Made by a program: the position numbers and the translations under genes. Below the pieces are notes generated by a model. The model saw only the letters and a program-made list of their open reading frames with translations. It did no database searches and had not been told where the DNA came from. From Acanthaster planci (taxonomy: Eukaryota; Echinodermata; Asteroidea; Valvatida; Acanthasteridae), in the NCBI RefSeq assembly GCF_001949145.1, contig NW_019091551.1, positions 46,279 to 110,228 of the forward strand: 63,950 bases of DNA, given 5' to 3'. Below are positions 1 to 13,200 of the stretch, piece after piece. Positions within the stretch are counted from its first letter, which is position 1; every line of letters starts with the position of its first letter.

Positions 1-1040
1 ACATGAATGTACCTGTACTGGTGTTACTGATGTGAAGCTTGAAGACGTTCCCTAATATTGGTCTTTACAGATATGACAAGCTTAATTGTTGAGCGCTAGT
101 GCCCTCTCACCTACCGATATTTTTTCAACCTCAACATTCAAGATACATGTACTGTAGCTTGTTCACAGGCCCAGTACTGCTGTCCAACCTGTGAACACAT
201 ACATGCACATGCAGCTCCTGCCCAGTCTTACGTGTACATACATGTACATGTGTAAAGATGGATCCATTTGAAAAATTGTATTTTTGAAAATTTAAATGAA
301 CAAATACAATTCATTTCATGCCTGCAATCCATAAAAATTCAACTTTCACATGGGAAATAAATCCGCTTTCTTATCAAAGCCTGAGATGTAACAGTCGATC
401 TCAAACTCCAGCTCTGAATGGTTTGTGGTAGCAAATGATACGACGAGAGCTATTGTATCAGTACGACTGAAACAAAATTTTGATTCTTGAAAAAATGTGC
501 ATTTTACAAGGAACGTAATGGTGCAGCTTTCATGTACTTCATTCTCTAGTGATCACCCTGATGTTCCACATGCTACAATTGATAGAAACCAGATACATGT
601 AGTTCATGTATAAACAAATACATGCTTTCATCATGTTCATTAAGTTGGCACATCAGCACAGTACATGTTCATGTATAATTTTGTTCAGACTACTCAGGGT
701 TTTGAGAAATGCATGCTAAGCTTAATTATGGCTGTATTTGTCATTTGATTTTTTTAAAAATGAGAAAATTTTGAATAAAATGTACTTAAGACCTCATTTG
801 ACAAGATTTTGGGAGCTTGTCCAAAAGGTTGCCAGGGTTTAGCTGCAACAATGTGAGCGATTTTGCCACTTACCATTGACTGCGGAAACTACATGTATAT
901 AGTTTCACTGTGTGAAAATCACTTATGCAAAGACAAGCAAACTCTTGGACATGGACTTACGTGTACCCTGACAGCTTTGTAAACTGTGGATGTGAGTTGT
1001 TAATGTTATTCACTTTCATTTTTATTCACTTTTGCTATAG
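1..1040. other. Upstream flank of the RIPK1-like gene, no gene seen
   Basis: I see no coding exon here. The stretch is AT-rich and carries several copies of the short palindromes ACATGT and TACATGTA. The end, a pyrimidine-rich run followed by CTATAG just before 1041, looks like a splice acceptor, so the start codon at 1078 probably lies in the second exon of the transcript, with a 5' non-coding exon further upstream, possibly outside the window. Confidence 0.5.
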
Positions 1041-1253
1041 ATCCTTTGACTGCATCCTCCATTAGACTGAGCACACCATGGCTTCTGCGTTTGAAAGTTC
1101 CGCTAACAGATCAGAATTTTCAACCCAGTTACCAGAAATACCCAAACACTTTCTGACATGCAAACGCAAGCTTGGGGAAGGTGGCTTTGGAGAAGTTTAC
1201 AAGGCACACCATATCCAGTGGGGTGAACTAGCTGTTAAAGTTTGCAAACAAAG
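1041..1253 (+). CDS. RIPK1: RIPK1-like coding exon 1 (start codon, glycine loop, VAIK lysine)
   Basis: Coding begins at ATG 1078 in a good Kozak context (A at -3, G at +4); 1041-1077 is probable 5'UTR after an acceptor-like TATAG. The exon encodes residues 1-58 and ends in phase 2 at a donor AG|GTACGT. It carries GEGGFGEVYK (residues 33-42), the nucleotide-binding glycine loop, and AVK with Lys54, the expected ATP-contacting lysine. Confidence 0.85.
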
Positions 1254-4200
1254 GTACGTTGAAGATATACATGTACTGTACGTGTTGTTTGGTAAAAAGA
1301 TCATGTTATTCAGTGCATGCACACAGTTGTAATGAACACCTCCCACTTTGGACAAGGCCTGGGCCACATACACTCTTATTTGCTATCAAATGTCACTTTA
1401 TGGTGGCAGCAGCAAAAACTCACCCAGGTACCTGTGTGTAAACGTTGCATGATTAAGCTGTTGAAACCCATAACTGAAATAGCATCTCTGGGTTCTGTTT
1501 GAGCGCATCTAATTACCGGTATTCTTGTTAAGTTTTGTTGGTATTGTCTATAAATCCTTCTTGAATAAACTGTAACGCTATGCAGCAAGCTTCCAAAATA
1601 TTTTTTTGTTTCTATATTCAAAAGCTTCATGAAATTGATCATGTTTTGTTGCTGCTCTGTAAAACATTCTTATTTTTCTCTAAAACTTTGCTGTTGTGCA
1701 TCAAAGTTATTTAGTTTCTGTTGAATGGTATCACTAAATTCTTCTTGATTTCCTGCCTCGTAAGCTCCAATAAAATTGGTTATTAGGTTTTTAAACATCA
1801 CCACGCTGTTTCCGTTTAATTCTGCAGTAGATATTATAAGTCTAATTTCAGTCACTTGGCTATAGTCGTAAACAAAGACAACTTTTTTGGCCGAGTTTCC
1901 CAACTTAACAAAGGCATACAAACTACCTCGAGTAATGACGGATGAAGCTGTAAACCATTGGATCAGCGATCCTTTTTGTTTTATCAAAACCAGTTTAATA
2001 TTGCGGTATACTGTGCATCGGGGGCTTGTACATGTACGTAGGGGTTGGTTGGGATCTCCTCAATGACAAAACCCTTACATATCAGCCTTGTTTCAATTTC
2101 ACTTGTACTTTACCGTTTGTAAATATTATATGACGTGACTGTACTCATACTGGGTATTTGACATGTTAAACAACAATTACAACAACAGAGCATTTGTTGA
2201 CACCTGCCGCCTTTTTAATGTCAGTGAAACCAGGTCTTTTAATTGATACAAACTTGAGACACCATGTCAAACAGCTTGGGCACTGCTTTTTACTAGGATG
2301 GGGGATACATTCCAGTTCTCAGTAAAAACTATGACAATCACGATTTACATTTGCAAGGAAAATACTTAGATGCCACTTACATATACATGGGAGTTGGATT
2401 GGCCGGCCCACCAAAAGGATCTGGTCATGTGAGTACCTACATGTATACTGTGACTTGGATCAAGAAGCCTGACTCCATCACAAATGTCTGGTGGGATTTA
2501 TACCCCAGATGTCGAGCCTCACCAATGTATATGTTACAAAGGTCAATGAATCCATAAGGGCTATAATAAATGCTTTGTACATGTAAGGAGCATGTACATG
2601 TAAGCTCAAACAAAAACCAGTGTGTTGGCTCCTGGAACGAGGTTAGATGCACAACAATTTCTTAAGTATTGTAGAAAGTCTTATAAACTCGAAACCCAAC
2701 CTGGAGCAATTGATTAACCAGTTTCAAGACTTGTTGCAATACACCAAACTCCTTTGAACTTTGTGATTATACCTGGATTATACTTGGTTCCTTCTGACAT
2801 GGATCTCAGATTCCGAAAGTTCGAGTGTTACAATGTACAACAACAAGTTGCAAGTTCTGACTTCAGGCATGAAAACGGGGTTGCAAGCTGATTTAAATCA
2901 ACCTTACAGTTATTTTGAGCCTGAAGATCCTACTTAAAATTTTGAAACCAAAGAACCTAAGTTACCACAGCAAAAAGAAACCAAAAAACAAAAAAGATCA
3001 TATTTTAATGCCAAGTACACAACAAAGAAAAATTACCTCTATCGCGGCATTAGCTATTGGTGTCACTTTTCTTTTGTGATTTCACTTACCCTACAAAAAT
3101 TAAAGAACTTTATGGGATCGTTTTGGTTTCATAATCCAGTTTTTTTTATTCAACCAAGCAAGCACCAATGCGCCCAACCCCTAAATAAAGCCCACGTGTG
3201 TTTGGCAAACCAAACTACTGCATTGCCTGCAAGGTTAAACAACCAACACGACACACTTCCAATTACCCCCAGTAGGGCACCCAACACCGAAAAACCGAGT
3301 TTTTGAGCACGTGAGCCAAGTTTTCCAGTTGTCACTGGATCAAGTTTTTAATACCTGGTTTAGGAGGGGCGGGTGTCAGTTCAGGAGCGGGAGCCCCAAC
3401 CCCCCGACGGCAACAACTACAGAACTCACAATGGTACTGATTGCTAGGCAGAGGGCTTCTAACAGGAATGATCGTAAGGCCTTGTTCCCTAAACATCGTT
3501 CTTATTTTGCCCCCAATCTGGTGCCACTGCCTAACACCTTAGTGAACGTGTCTTTGATTTGGTTCAACTGTGACCTGAGCCCTCTCTTGTTTTCTTGTGC
3601 CACAGCTAATTTTGGCAATCTTTCATTGTTGAGATTTCTTGAAACTTCCATTGGGAGTTTTAATTGGTAAATGTTTCTGCACTCTTTACGAATGGTTAAC
3701 ATCTTGGCAAATGATGTCCCTGAAACCCAGAAGCCTGTGGCCAGCCTTAAGGGAGTCCTGCCTGAGTTCCATCGCTTCTTGACTCACTTGTCTGCCTGTT
3801 CTAAAAGTTCCCCACAGGATGCCCAAATACTGGTAGGCTTACACGAGTGCTAAGTGGCACCGAATTTCACACAGAAATTTCAGGAACTGTCAGTGCCCAC
3901 ACAGCACAGGCTTCACACAGCAAAGATTGCCCAAGCTGGTACAAAATCTTAAAGTAAAAGTGTCTCATCTCCAATCTAAACACATAGGCAACTATCTGGT
4001 TGAGCTGACAGGTCCTACACCTTTGGCATGTACATGTAGTGAGTGCTCTGGCATGTGAGACAGTGCCCAACCTGCTATAACAGCTTCTACAAAATAGAGC
4101 CGTTTGATAACAATGAACTTGGGGGTTCATAACTCATGGTTCTTTAAAGGTCTGTTGAATAATACTCTGAAATTTTCATCAATGGTCTGTTGAAAAAATA

Positions 4201-7200
4201 CTGAATTTCTTTGTTGAGAGAAGCTTTGGAATCAAGTCATCTGGTACAAACATTTTGACTTCAAATTTTAACCTTATCCCCTAGAATGTACATAAAAATC
4301 ATATTGAAATTGGAGGCTACAAAGAAAGAAAGAAAAACGAGACACCCAAACTTGATACCTTTTGACATTCATTGTTTCTTGTAAACAAAATAAGGTGTTG
4401 TCCAAGTTGTTTTTGCAAGACAGTGGATGGGCCAAGTAGATGTTTAGGTTGTTTGAAAACTTTTGTGATGCCATAATGATGTCATCAAAATGTACAGTTT
4501 TGGATTCACGTACCAGACAAAGCCTAATTGATGTGAATTCATTGAGTAGGTAGAAAGTCAACCCCTGATTATACATGTATTTCTGAAGTGACATCATCAT
4601 CATGTCATCAAAATGGACACTTTTGGATTCCCGTACCAAAGTCTATTTGACATGAAATTCACTGAGTAGGTAGAAAGTCAACCCATGATTATATTTCTGA
4701 AGTGACATTATGACATCATCAACTGATTTTTACATTGTTAAAATATTTGTTTGTATACAAATTTACCTGTATCTTTCTTCCAGCTGTAATTGTTGGCACT
4801 TAAATGTATTCAAGTCCAATTAAAGAGAAACTTTGTATATAAAGTGTGCTTTTCCACACATTCATTCCAGTGATACATTGAGGTCACTGTGAAGATACAA
4901 GTATTTGAATTAAACAGTGAATTATCTTTTGCAATAATTTGTTGTTTAGGCATCTTTCACTGATTGTACATCGTGACCTTTGCCCTCACCTACATGTAAC
5001 AGCTTGTGCTGCTTTAGCTCTCGACATCGCACATACATGTACCTGGAAGTAGCATGTGATGTGAGTTTGGTTCATTGTGTGCATGCAGACATGTACATGA
5101 CTCTCTAGAGCAGACCCCCTTTTCTCAAACAGTTACGGATAAAAGACTTTGTAGGTCTCTAACTTGCACAAGAAAGTAAAAGGAACCTGTTTGTCTGAAT
5201 GTAATGATAAAAACTTTGTTGAAATTGAGTGTGTTTTGCCATCATTTGCCATTGTGTTCAAATCCTGTCGAATATCTTTAGGTTGCTCATGTACCAGGCC
5301 AAGCAAGAAATGTCATGCTTAAAGCAGTCTTTCACTTGATGGTAGTGCCCGGATCAATAGATTTCATGATGGATCAACTGATGAAGTATCTTCATGAGGG
5401 CCACCACACATTCATGTACATGTTGTTTTAGCATACATTGTCATATTGCTTTATAGACTGACACTCTCAATATGTTTGAAAGTGGTTCATGTCATGGTAT
5501 ATGACCTCCGGTATTCGTATGCATGTGAATGTACAGGTGGGATATTGCATGGAAACACCCTATTGTGCATGTTTCTTTTCTCTTATGTACATAAATGCAT
5601 TCATTACGATGTTGGTTCACAAGACATGTACTTATGATAATTATATCCTCTAATGGTCATACATACTGTACCAGGTATTTTGAAAGGTATTTGTCTATCA
5701 GCACAGTCATGTGATCACATTATGCCATCAGTTGATCCTGTATGAAATCTCCATTTCAACTTCTGTTTTTAAATCAATCTTCCATAACCCTAAAATAAAA
5801 ATAAAGGAGATCAGCTGATAATTATCAGCATATTATTCAATGAGACCAACAGATCGTGCAAAGATTGAGCAATTGTGCAGATTGACAGACTGTGTTTAAC
5901 ATAATATACCAACTTTTATGGCTATCCTTAGCTACTTGTATTTGTCTGGTGTTGCAAACTTGTGTGAATGACTCAAGAAGAACTCACACAGATCTGTTTT
6001 GTCCAAGATATTCGTCAGTGTGTAACTCCTGCACTCGTCTTCTGCATCACAAAATTCCATGACTTCACCATCCACACCCGACCAGGTGCACCACCTGTGT
6101 CTGTTGGGACTGCTTGTAAACACTACGGTGTGTGTAAAATCATTTTGAAATTGGAACATTCAGCCCTGATAGGGGTGACAGTGTTTCCATCAAATGCAAG
6201 CCTGGTTCCTCAGTCACGTCAGTGGCACTCACTGATGCACTCAGCTGACTGCCAATGTCAACAGGCAGGAGATCAATCTCCAGGCTGATATCATCACCCT
6301 CATGGATTGCCCATCCAACAAAGATAGTGGCCTTGTTCCTCTGCTATCTTTCCTGATTGGACTGGGTGCCCACATCTTCTTGAGAGAAGAATAGACTTTG
6401 TGTCAAGGCATTGTTCTTTATTAGCATGACTTTTTCACCAGATTCCATTCTAACAGACCAACTGCAGTTGTTAATTGTATAAAAAATAGCTGCACTGATC
6501 TGATGAAATTCCATTGTGAAGAAATGAAATATCTGTGAGTTGGTAGCCAGTGCCATTCCAGTTGCCCTACCCAACAAAAGGTTGCTAGACAAACAAAAGA
6601 CAGAGCCTTGTAAGATTGGTAGTTTCTAGACATGACTTCATGTCTATTAAATGAACAGTACAGTTTGACAGAGTTCCTAAGCCTGTTAATGATCATGAAA
6701 TGACACACACTTTATTTTTCTCACTGAACTACAAGTACTTTATATTGTGGAACACACTGTAACTGCATTAATGGCCATTACTTACAGTAGTTGATACTCT
6801 TACATGTGGCTCATGTCATTGGCTCTGTACATGTATGTCTGTTCAACTGATCAAATACACCTGTTTACCTCTTCCATACATTCAAGCCTCACCATTGTTT
6901 CTTTTTTATCTCATTATTTTGTTTCCACAGTACGCGATTGTCAGATGAGGACAAAAAACATGTGCGACGAGAAATTGAGCGAATGACCAAAGTTGCCAGG
7001 CATGAAAACATTGTCTCAATTAGAGGCATCATCCCAGATGTAAAGCCTTTTGACTGCTGTATAGCCATGGATTACATGAAGCATGGGTCCTTGAGGTCCT
7101 GCCAGAAGAAGCTTGGGACATTCCCAAATGCAGTTAAGATTCGGATGATTAAAGATATCTCACTTGGGATGAACTTTCTGCATACCCAGAAGGAACCTAT

Positions 7201-10200
7201 CATCCATCGTGATTTGAAGCTGGAAAATGTTTTAGTTAATGAGCATCTTGTAGTGAAGGTATGTCAGATAAGCTAGAGAGTTGGGTCATTGCTTGTTAAT
7301 TCATGTGCCCTTTGAATAGTAACGTGACTAGGGCTAAATGTCCAGGGGAGGGGGCATCATAAGAAAATAAGCTGCCGTTCCATTTCAATGGAGAGTATTC
7401 AAAGATTCAAATGGGGGTTGGACACCCAGGGAGGGGGAACACGTGCCCTTCCTGTGGATGCCTGTGACTCCCCCTTCCTGCATCCCCCCCTGTAGTTAGG
7501 CCGCTGCATATGACCTGGGTCAGACTTGCGTAAAATAATTTCTTTCAACACTTGTAATGGCCACTCGAATTGTGGATGTAGTTCCGCTATTTGATTTTGT
7601 CGCAAGTCATCGAGTTTTATGAATTGAGTTGAAACAAGTAATTTTAAGAAAGAGAATTGAGTCATTAGATAAAGAAGTCCAGGTTAAGTCACAACATGTA
7701 GTCTGGTCAAATTTTCACTTGAATCAGTTTGAGTCACAGATATTTGAACTCCATTTAAGAAATCAACAAAAGAGAAAGATTGGGATGGGATACAAGAGCA
7801 AAGTAGAATGAAAGAAGGAACACAACAAGGCACCACTAAGTATGACAATGTAAACTAGCAGACAACAAAGTGAAATTGCAATGGTCCAATCATACTTTTT
7901 TCCAATTTTATTGAATTATACAAAGAGTGAATGTTTATTAGGCACAGCGCCTCACAGCGCCAAGGGTCGTCACGCCCTGGCTGCCCGACCCTCGGCGCTA
8001 CTGACCTACTTAGTGTCCTTGCATAACAAAGGGTACATACAGATTGGCGTAATGCTCTCATGGATGACTGAATTTTGGATACTTGTACTTGTAGGCAGCC
8101 GTGGTGCACCGACAGAATCACAGACACTTATCTGATGTTGGCAATTTTCATTAAAGGCTTTTGCTTTCTGTTGAAAAAAAAAGCATCTTTGAGTTTTGCC
8201 AACAGGTGAAACAAAATCTTGGAGTTGTCACAATTGTCCACTTACAACAAGGCTTTTTGGCATAACAGAAGGCTTACCATGTATTACTTTGTATAAATGG
8301 AGGCCTGATGCTTGGCATCTGTGTACCGAATAAACTGCCCTCCTACATGTACATGTAGCTTATCAAACTATAGTCATCAACCCCCTTCCTCCAAGCTCAA
8401 CTGTCAGCATACCAATCCCCGAGACGTAAACAAGAAACCAGAAACCGATCAATATATAAGCTCTACATATTCTCAATTATCATTGGTTGTAAAAGTTGAA
8501 AGCCCGCTACCCCTACTATCAGCTATTTAAGACAGTGTCGGTCATTGGCGGGAACAAAATTCTGCAGTCACAACATCAGTTATCATATTCCCTTACCGCA
8601 TACCGTAGTTGGCACTTTTGATTACGAGGAGACAAACCCAGTTAAATTACCATGGGGCTCGAATGTACATGTATTCATGAGGTATTAGTTTTGGCTGTGC
8701 TGAAATTAATTCCTCTGCCTCGGAATAATTTTCCCACGGGCTCGATTTTCTTTGTAGCCTGTATATAATGTTCTCTCACATTTGAGAACCCAGAATAGTT
8801 TTTTGAGGTTCAGAATATTTTCCCTATAACTTAGAATATAATATCCTGGACCAGAAATATATATAAAAAATCTCCATCCTCAGAATATTTCTTCCCGCCT
8901 TATTTTCCCTATGTAAGAACTTAGGTTTTATCGGACTATCAATATTCTCCACAAGACTCAAAGCTTTTGCTGGACTCAGAATACTTTCTCAAGACTTAAT
9001 AAATACATGTATTTTATCCCAGCACTCAAGAATATTTTACCAAGCTCAATACATATACTGTACATGTATAATTTTGGTGGATTGAATACGCAAAATAAAA
9101 AATCTGTACGCAGTGGGGATGGGTGGGACAGAGGATAAGAATCTTTAATATTCTAAATGTACATGTAACATTTCCTCATGAGCTTCTATCGTGTGTAAAT
9201 GATATCGTACATATTTGTGCTGTGTAGGCAAACCTGCAGAGTTTTGTGATAAAGAAATGAACTTTTTTCAAGTAAAGTTGTTAACTTACACAGTCCACAC
9301 AATCACTTTTTTTATTAGCATTGTCAAACTATATTATTATTTTTAATGAATAATTTTCTTTCTAGAAGTCACAGGTTTCACATTAAAAATGCACCAAATT
9401 AATGTAAGAGAAAAAAATGGGACTTTCAGTTTCTGTTTTACTGTAGCATTCCCTCTTGAGGTCAGCAAAGAGATTGGTTGCTTTTGTTGTTGCTTGCCTT
9501 TGAGCAGAAGCAAAACTATGAAGTGTTCCTTACATGTAGCTGACAAAATTTATTCTACTGTTCTTCTTGCTGTCACTACACAGGTTTCTGATTTTGGTTT
9601 AGCAACATGGCGCACTGCATCAAACTTCAAAGATGCTGGAGGGACCATCTCCCACATTCCCCCTGAAAACCTGAGGAACCTGAATCAAAAATGCACCACA
9701 AAATATGATGTATACAGGTAAGAGCTACCTATAAAAACCTTTTGGTTCTGTCAGGGTTAAACACAGCTCCCACCTGGCTAACAACTGTTGCTCCCAAATT
9801 TGTAGTTTTGTTGCTATCTTTGGCTGAAATGAGATTTGTTCTTGTTTATTGTGCCTTAAAAATTTTACAGCTTCGGTATAATGTTGTGGGAGTTGTCATC
9901 TAACCAGGAGTCCTACCTCAGTAAGTTGCTCTTCAGTCACTTCTTTGTAATCCCCAAGCAAATAGGGTTTTAAACTTTGGTTGTTAAGTTTTTAACGTAA
10001 ATTTAAATACGTCACAATGCTTATTACAGTCGACTCTCATTAATACGGGGGCCTTGGGACTTTCTAAATTAGCTTGTATTATCCGGACCTCGTCTTACGC
10101 GAAAGCTGCTGTCCCGCTTGTCGCATGTGCAACCGATTGACCGCATTGTTAAGCGTACATCATGTACAACTTCCTGTACATACTTGTACATGTAGGCCTA

Positions 10201-13200
10201 CATGTACTTTGTATGCACGTACGTGTGGTTTGGAATTTAATTTCAAAACAACTTATGTTTATGAAAGTGAGAAGTAACTGTACTTTTTATGAATAAAGAC
10301 GTAAAATAAAGAATGATAACATAATACAAGAACGGAGAAACCGGTCACGTCGAGTTGAAGGATGCATGGTTGGAGTGATGCCGTTTTACGTCCCCAGCAC
10401 GCCGCGATGAGATCGTCATACAACGCACGCACGTAAGTACATTAACATTTTAGGTGGTAATCAACATCAGTGCTGCACTTGTTGCACAAAAAGGGCGGGA
10501 ACCAGTCATTGGTGGTGTGAATCGGCCAGTAGAGGGCGAATAAATTATTGAGTGTTGTATGTTTTAATTTGAAACAGCGCGTGGGTTTGGTGAAAAATTA
10601 AGCGAGGGATGCGCTTTTTTCTTCCACTTACTTAAGCGCCTTTCTGAATTCAATGGATTGACTGATTGACAAGTTGCCTTCAAAAACGCTTGTGCTAATT
10701 AGATGGATAACAATACATTTGCACGCAGCTGGGGCCCCCAAAATGCTTGTCTTAAACGGAATCTCGTAACATACGAGCTCGTATTATGGATTTTTTTCCC
10801 TCATAGGAATGTGCATAATTCAGTTGGGACTGGCAAATATACTCGTCTTAACCAGAGTCTTGTCTTACCGGAGCTCATATCACCGAGAGTCGACTGTAAT
10901 TGAAAGTGTGGAACTTATAACTCACGTGCGATATTCTAGTTTTTTCTTTGAAGTATATATGCCCTGTTTATTGTTCAGGGCACTATTTATTATATAATGA
11001 AAAAGCCAATTGAAAACCACAGGGGTTTTCAACTTTACTATCATAATTTTATTATGTTTTAGTGCTCACAAAGGGAAAAGAAAAGATGCATCAGATTGTA
11101 GGCAAAATTTTAACGCCTGTTCGCACTGAACTTTTTTGTGGTCAAGCTGAGCAAAACAATGGGTACTTTTCCTATTTTAAGTCCGGTATGGACATTTCTG
11201 GAGGTTTTCTAACACAATTGTGGGACTCGGTAAAAAATACACATAACGTGTATTTTTTACCGAGTCCCACAATTGTTCACGACATTCATCATTTTACCGT
11301 CAGCTCAGTAAAGTCCTTGAAAGAAAGTCCAGTGCAGACACAGTTTTAGACTAAATCTCATTGAATTTGGAAGTACCTTGAAAAAAACAAGAGCAATTGT
11401 TAGACATGCAGTCAAATCCAGACCATGTACATGTAATCACAAAGAACATGGTTCATGGGGAGAGCTTAGTGAGTAATCACTGTTACCATTATTGCAAGTT
11501 TTACCTTCACTTATTACAACGTGTCATTTTGTGTCAGATTGCAAGGGAAATCCAAGCCTGATTTCTTCAGGGGTAGCACGGGGTCAAAGACCTGATATGG
11601 CTTTGATCCCCTCAGATGAACCAGCCATTGTGAAAGAGTTGATGGAGCAATCATGGCATCAAGACGCAAGGAAACGACCAGACTTTCAAGGTTTGCTTTA
11701 AGTGCACAACTAAATCTGAAGAGGCCGTGAAGTGGTGTTAATATCTTTATTTAATTTAAAACAAAAACAAACAAGAGGATCTGACTTGACATGTCATTGT
11801 TCATAAAAAAGGAAAGATCACAGATTTCTCATTGAAAAGAAAGTACCTCATGCAGTTGTTGGTTGGCTATAATGTGCCAGTGAACTAAGAAATATTAGAA
11901 AAAGGACTTGAAAAATAGACTTAAAAAATCAGATCTTGCACTTTTACACTCTGTGACATCTGATTTCATTGATTTTGTTATCTGACAATCATAATTCAGA
12001 CATTATATAAGAAGCATAACTGGGTGATGGTTGAAATTTACTTGTCGGAATGTCAGAAACTTTTTAATAATTCTGATATGCATAAATCTTTACTCAGTTC
12101 TTTACACAACTGATGTAAAAATATCACCTCTTAAATAATCAACTGAATACCTTTGAGTTTAAAAATTATGAATAATGACCAAGCAAACAAAGTAATTCAG
12201 TGGTAAAAAAGAATGAACAGTTCAAGTATGTGGTACATTTCTCCTGCTTTCACATACCCCTGCCCAGCCCACATATGCAAATTTCCCATGTGCCTATTAC
12301 AATTCGCTGAAAGACTTGATTATGTATGCTGCCCCTTGACCCTCCACAATGCACTACAGTCCCCCTGCCATGTTTATCCTTCTTTTCTCAGCGCCTATCA
12401 TTACAGACATGTCTTTTGTGGCATTTTCGGAGTTTGGAATTCCGGACCTTTCGCGTTTGTGAATTGACTTGATTCCTGTTACGAAATAAAGAGTGATTTC
12501 TTATCTTTTGGTAAGAGTGCTTATTTTCATATTTCGTTCTTTGCATGGTATGTTTTTTGTGTTTTTTCTGCCCCGTTTTATCTGTGCATCATATACAGGT
12601 TTGGGTGTGACCTACCGTGATGCATTGTGCTGGGTATGGCCGTTGAACAGGGCCGGGAAGCCTTTTGTCCTCTATGTGGTGCGTGCGTTCAAACAATAAC
12701 GGCTCAACACTATGCACCTTTGTTGTGTGGTTTTGCATTATCGCTAATGACCACTACCAGGATTGATTGGGCTGAGCGAGCGGTACCGTAACAATGCCTT
12801 TGATCACTGATGACTACTCCATCCACTTACCCACCGAGCCGAGCGTGCTGGACTCTTACACTACCCTTGGTCATCGGCGCCCTCCCTACACCAACGGATT
12901 AGGTTGAGCGAGCTATGCCGCAACAATGCCCTTGATCATGATTGTCACGGAGTAATGAGCCATTCCTTTTCTCTGTGCTGCAGGTCCCGGGCATCGCTAC
13001 CTACTGCATCCCCGTGAGAGGTGACGATCTACCGTCCGCCTTGGGCCGTTCACTGGCTCCTGCTCGCCGAACGGCACCCGCTCGGAAGTCGGGCCAGTCA
13101 ACTCCCTCCAAGTGGGCAATGTCCCTCTTGGAGGCCTTCGCCTCTCTCGCTTGCAAGATAGACTCTAAGCCTCAGCCAACTGTGATGGCACCCGACCCGG

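Larger units (their letters stand above)
1254..6930. other. Intron 1 of the RIPK1-like gene
   Basis: About 5.7 kb with no recognisable exon. It contains unidentified minus-strand open frames near 1670-2000 and 3150-3702, a two-copy tandem duplication at 4481-4725, and scattered TACATGTA palindromes. The remainder shows nothing I can name. Confidence 0.6.
7259..9583. other. Intron 2 of the RIPK1-like gene
   Basis: No exon seen. It contains a GC-rich hairpin (7956-7999) and a degenerate AT-rich repeat cluster (about 8690-9055) in which variants of CTCAGAATATTTTCCC recur. The rest is unremarkable. Confidence 0.6.
9921..11537. other. Intron 4 of the RIPK1-like gene
   Basis: Dominated by an 870-bp pogo-like TIR element (10027-10896); a 63-bp perfect hairpin follows at 11214-11276. 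No exon seen; the kinase reading from exon 4 to exon 5 is complete without one. Confidence 0.6.

Noticed and set aside
5968-6288. A 106-codon + strand open frame in intron 1
   Set aside because: No recognisable motif, no splice sites placing it in the kinase and no sign of codon bias; probably chance.
11062-11349. A possible extra exon after the acceptor-like TTATGTTTTAG at 11061
   Set aside because: The kinase reading passes directly from exon 4 to exon 5 in phase and aligns with RIPK2 without a gap; the frame also runs through the perfect hairpin.
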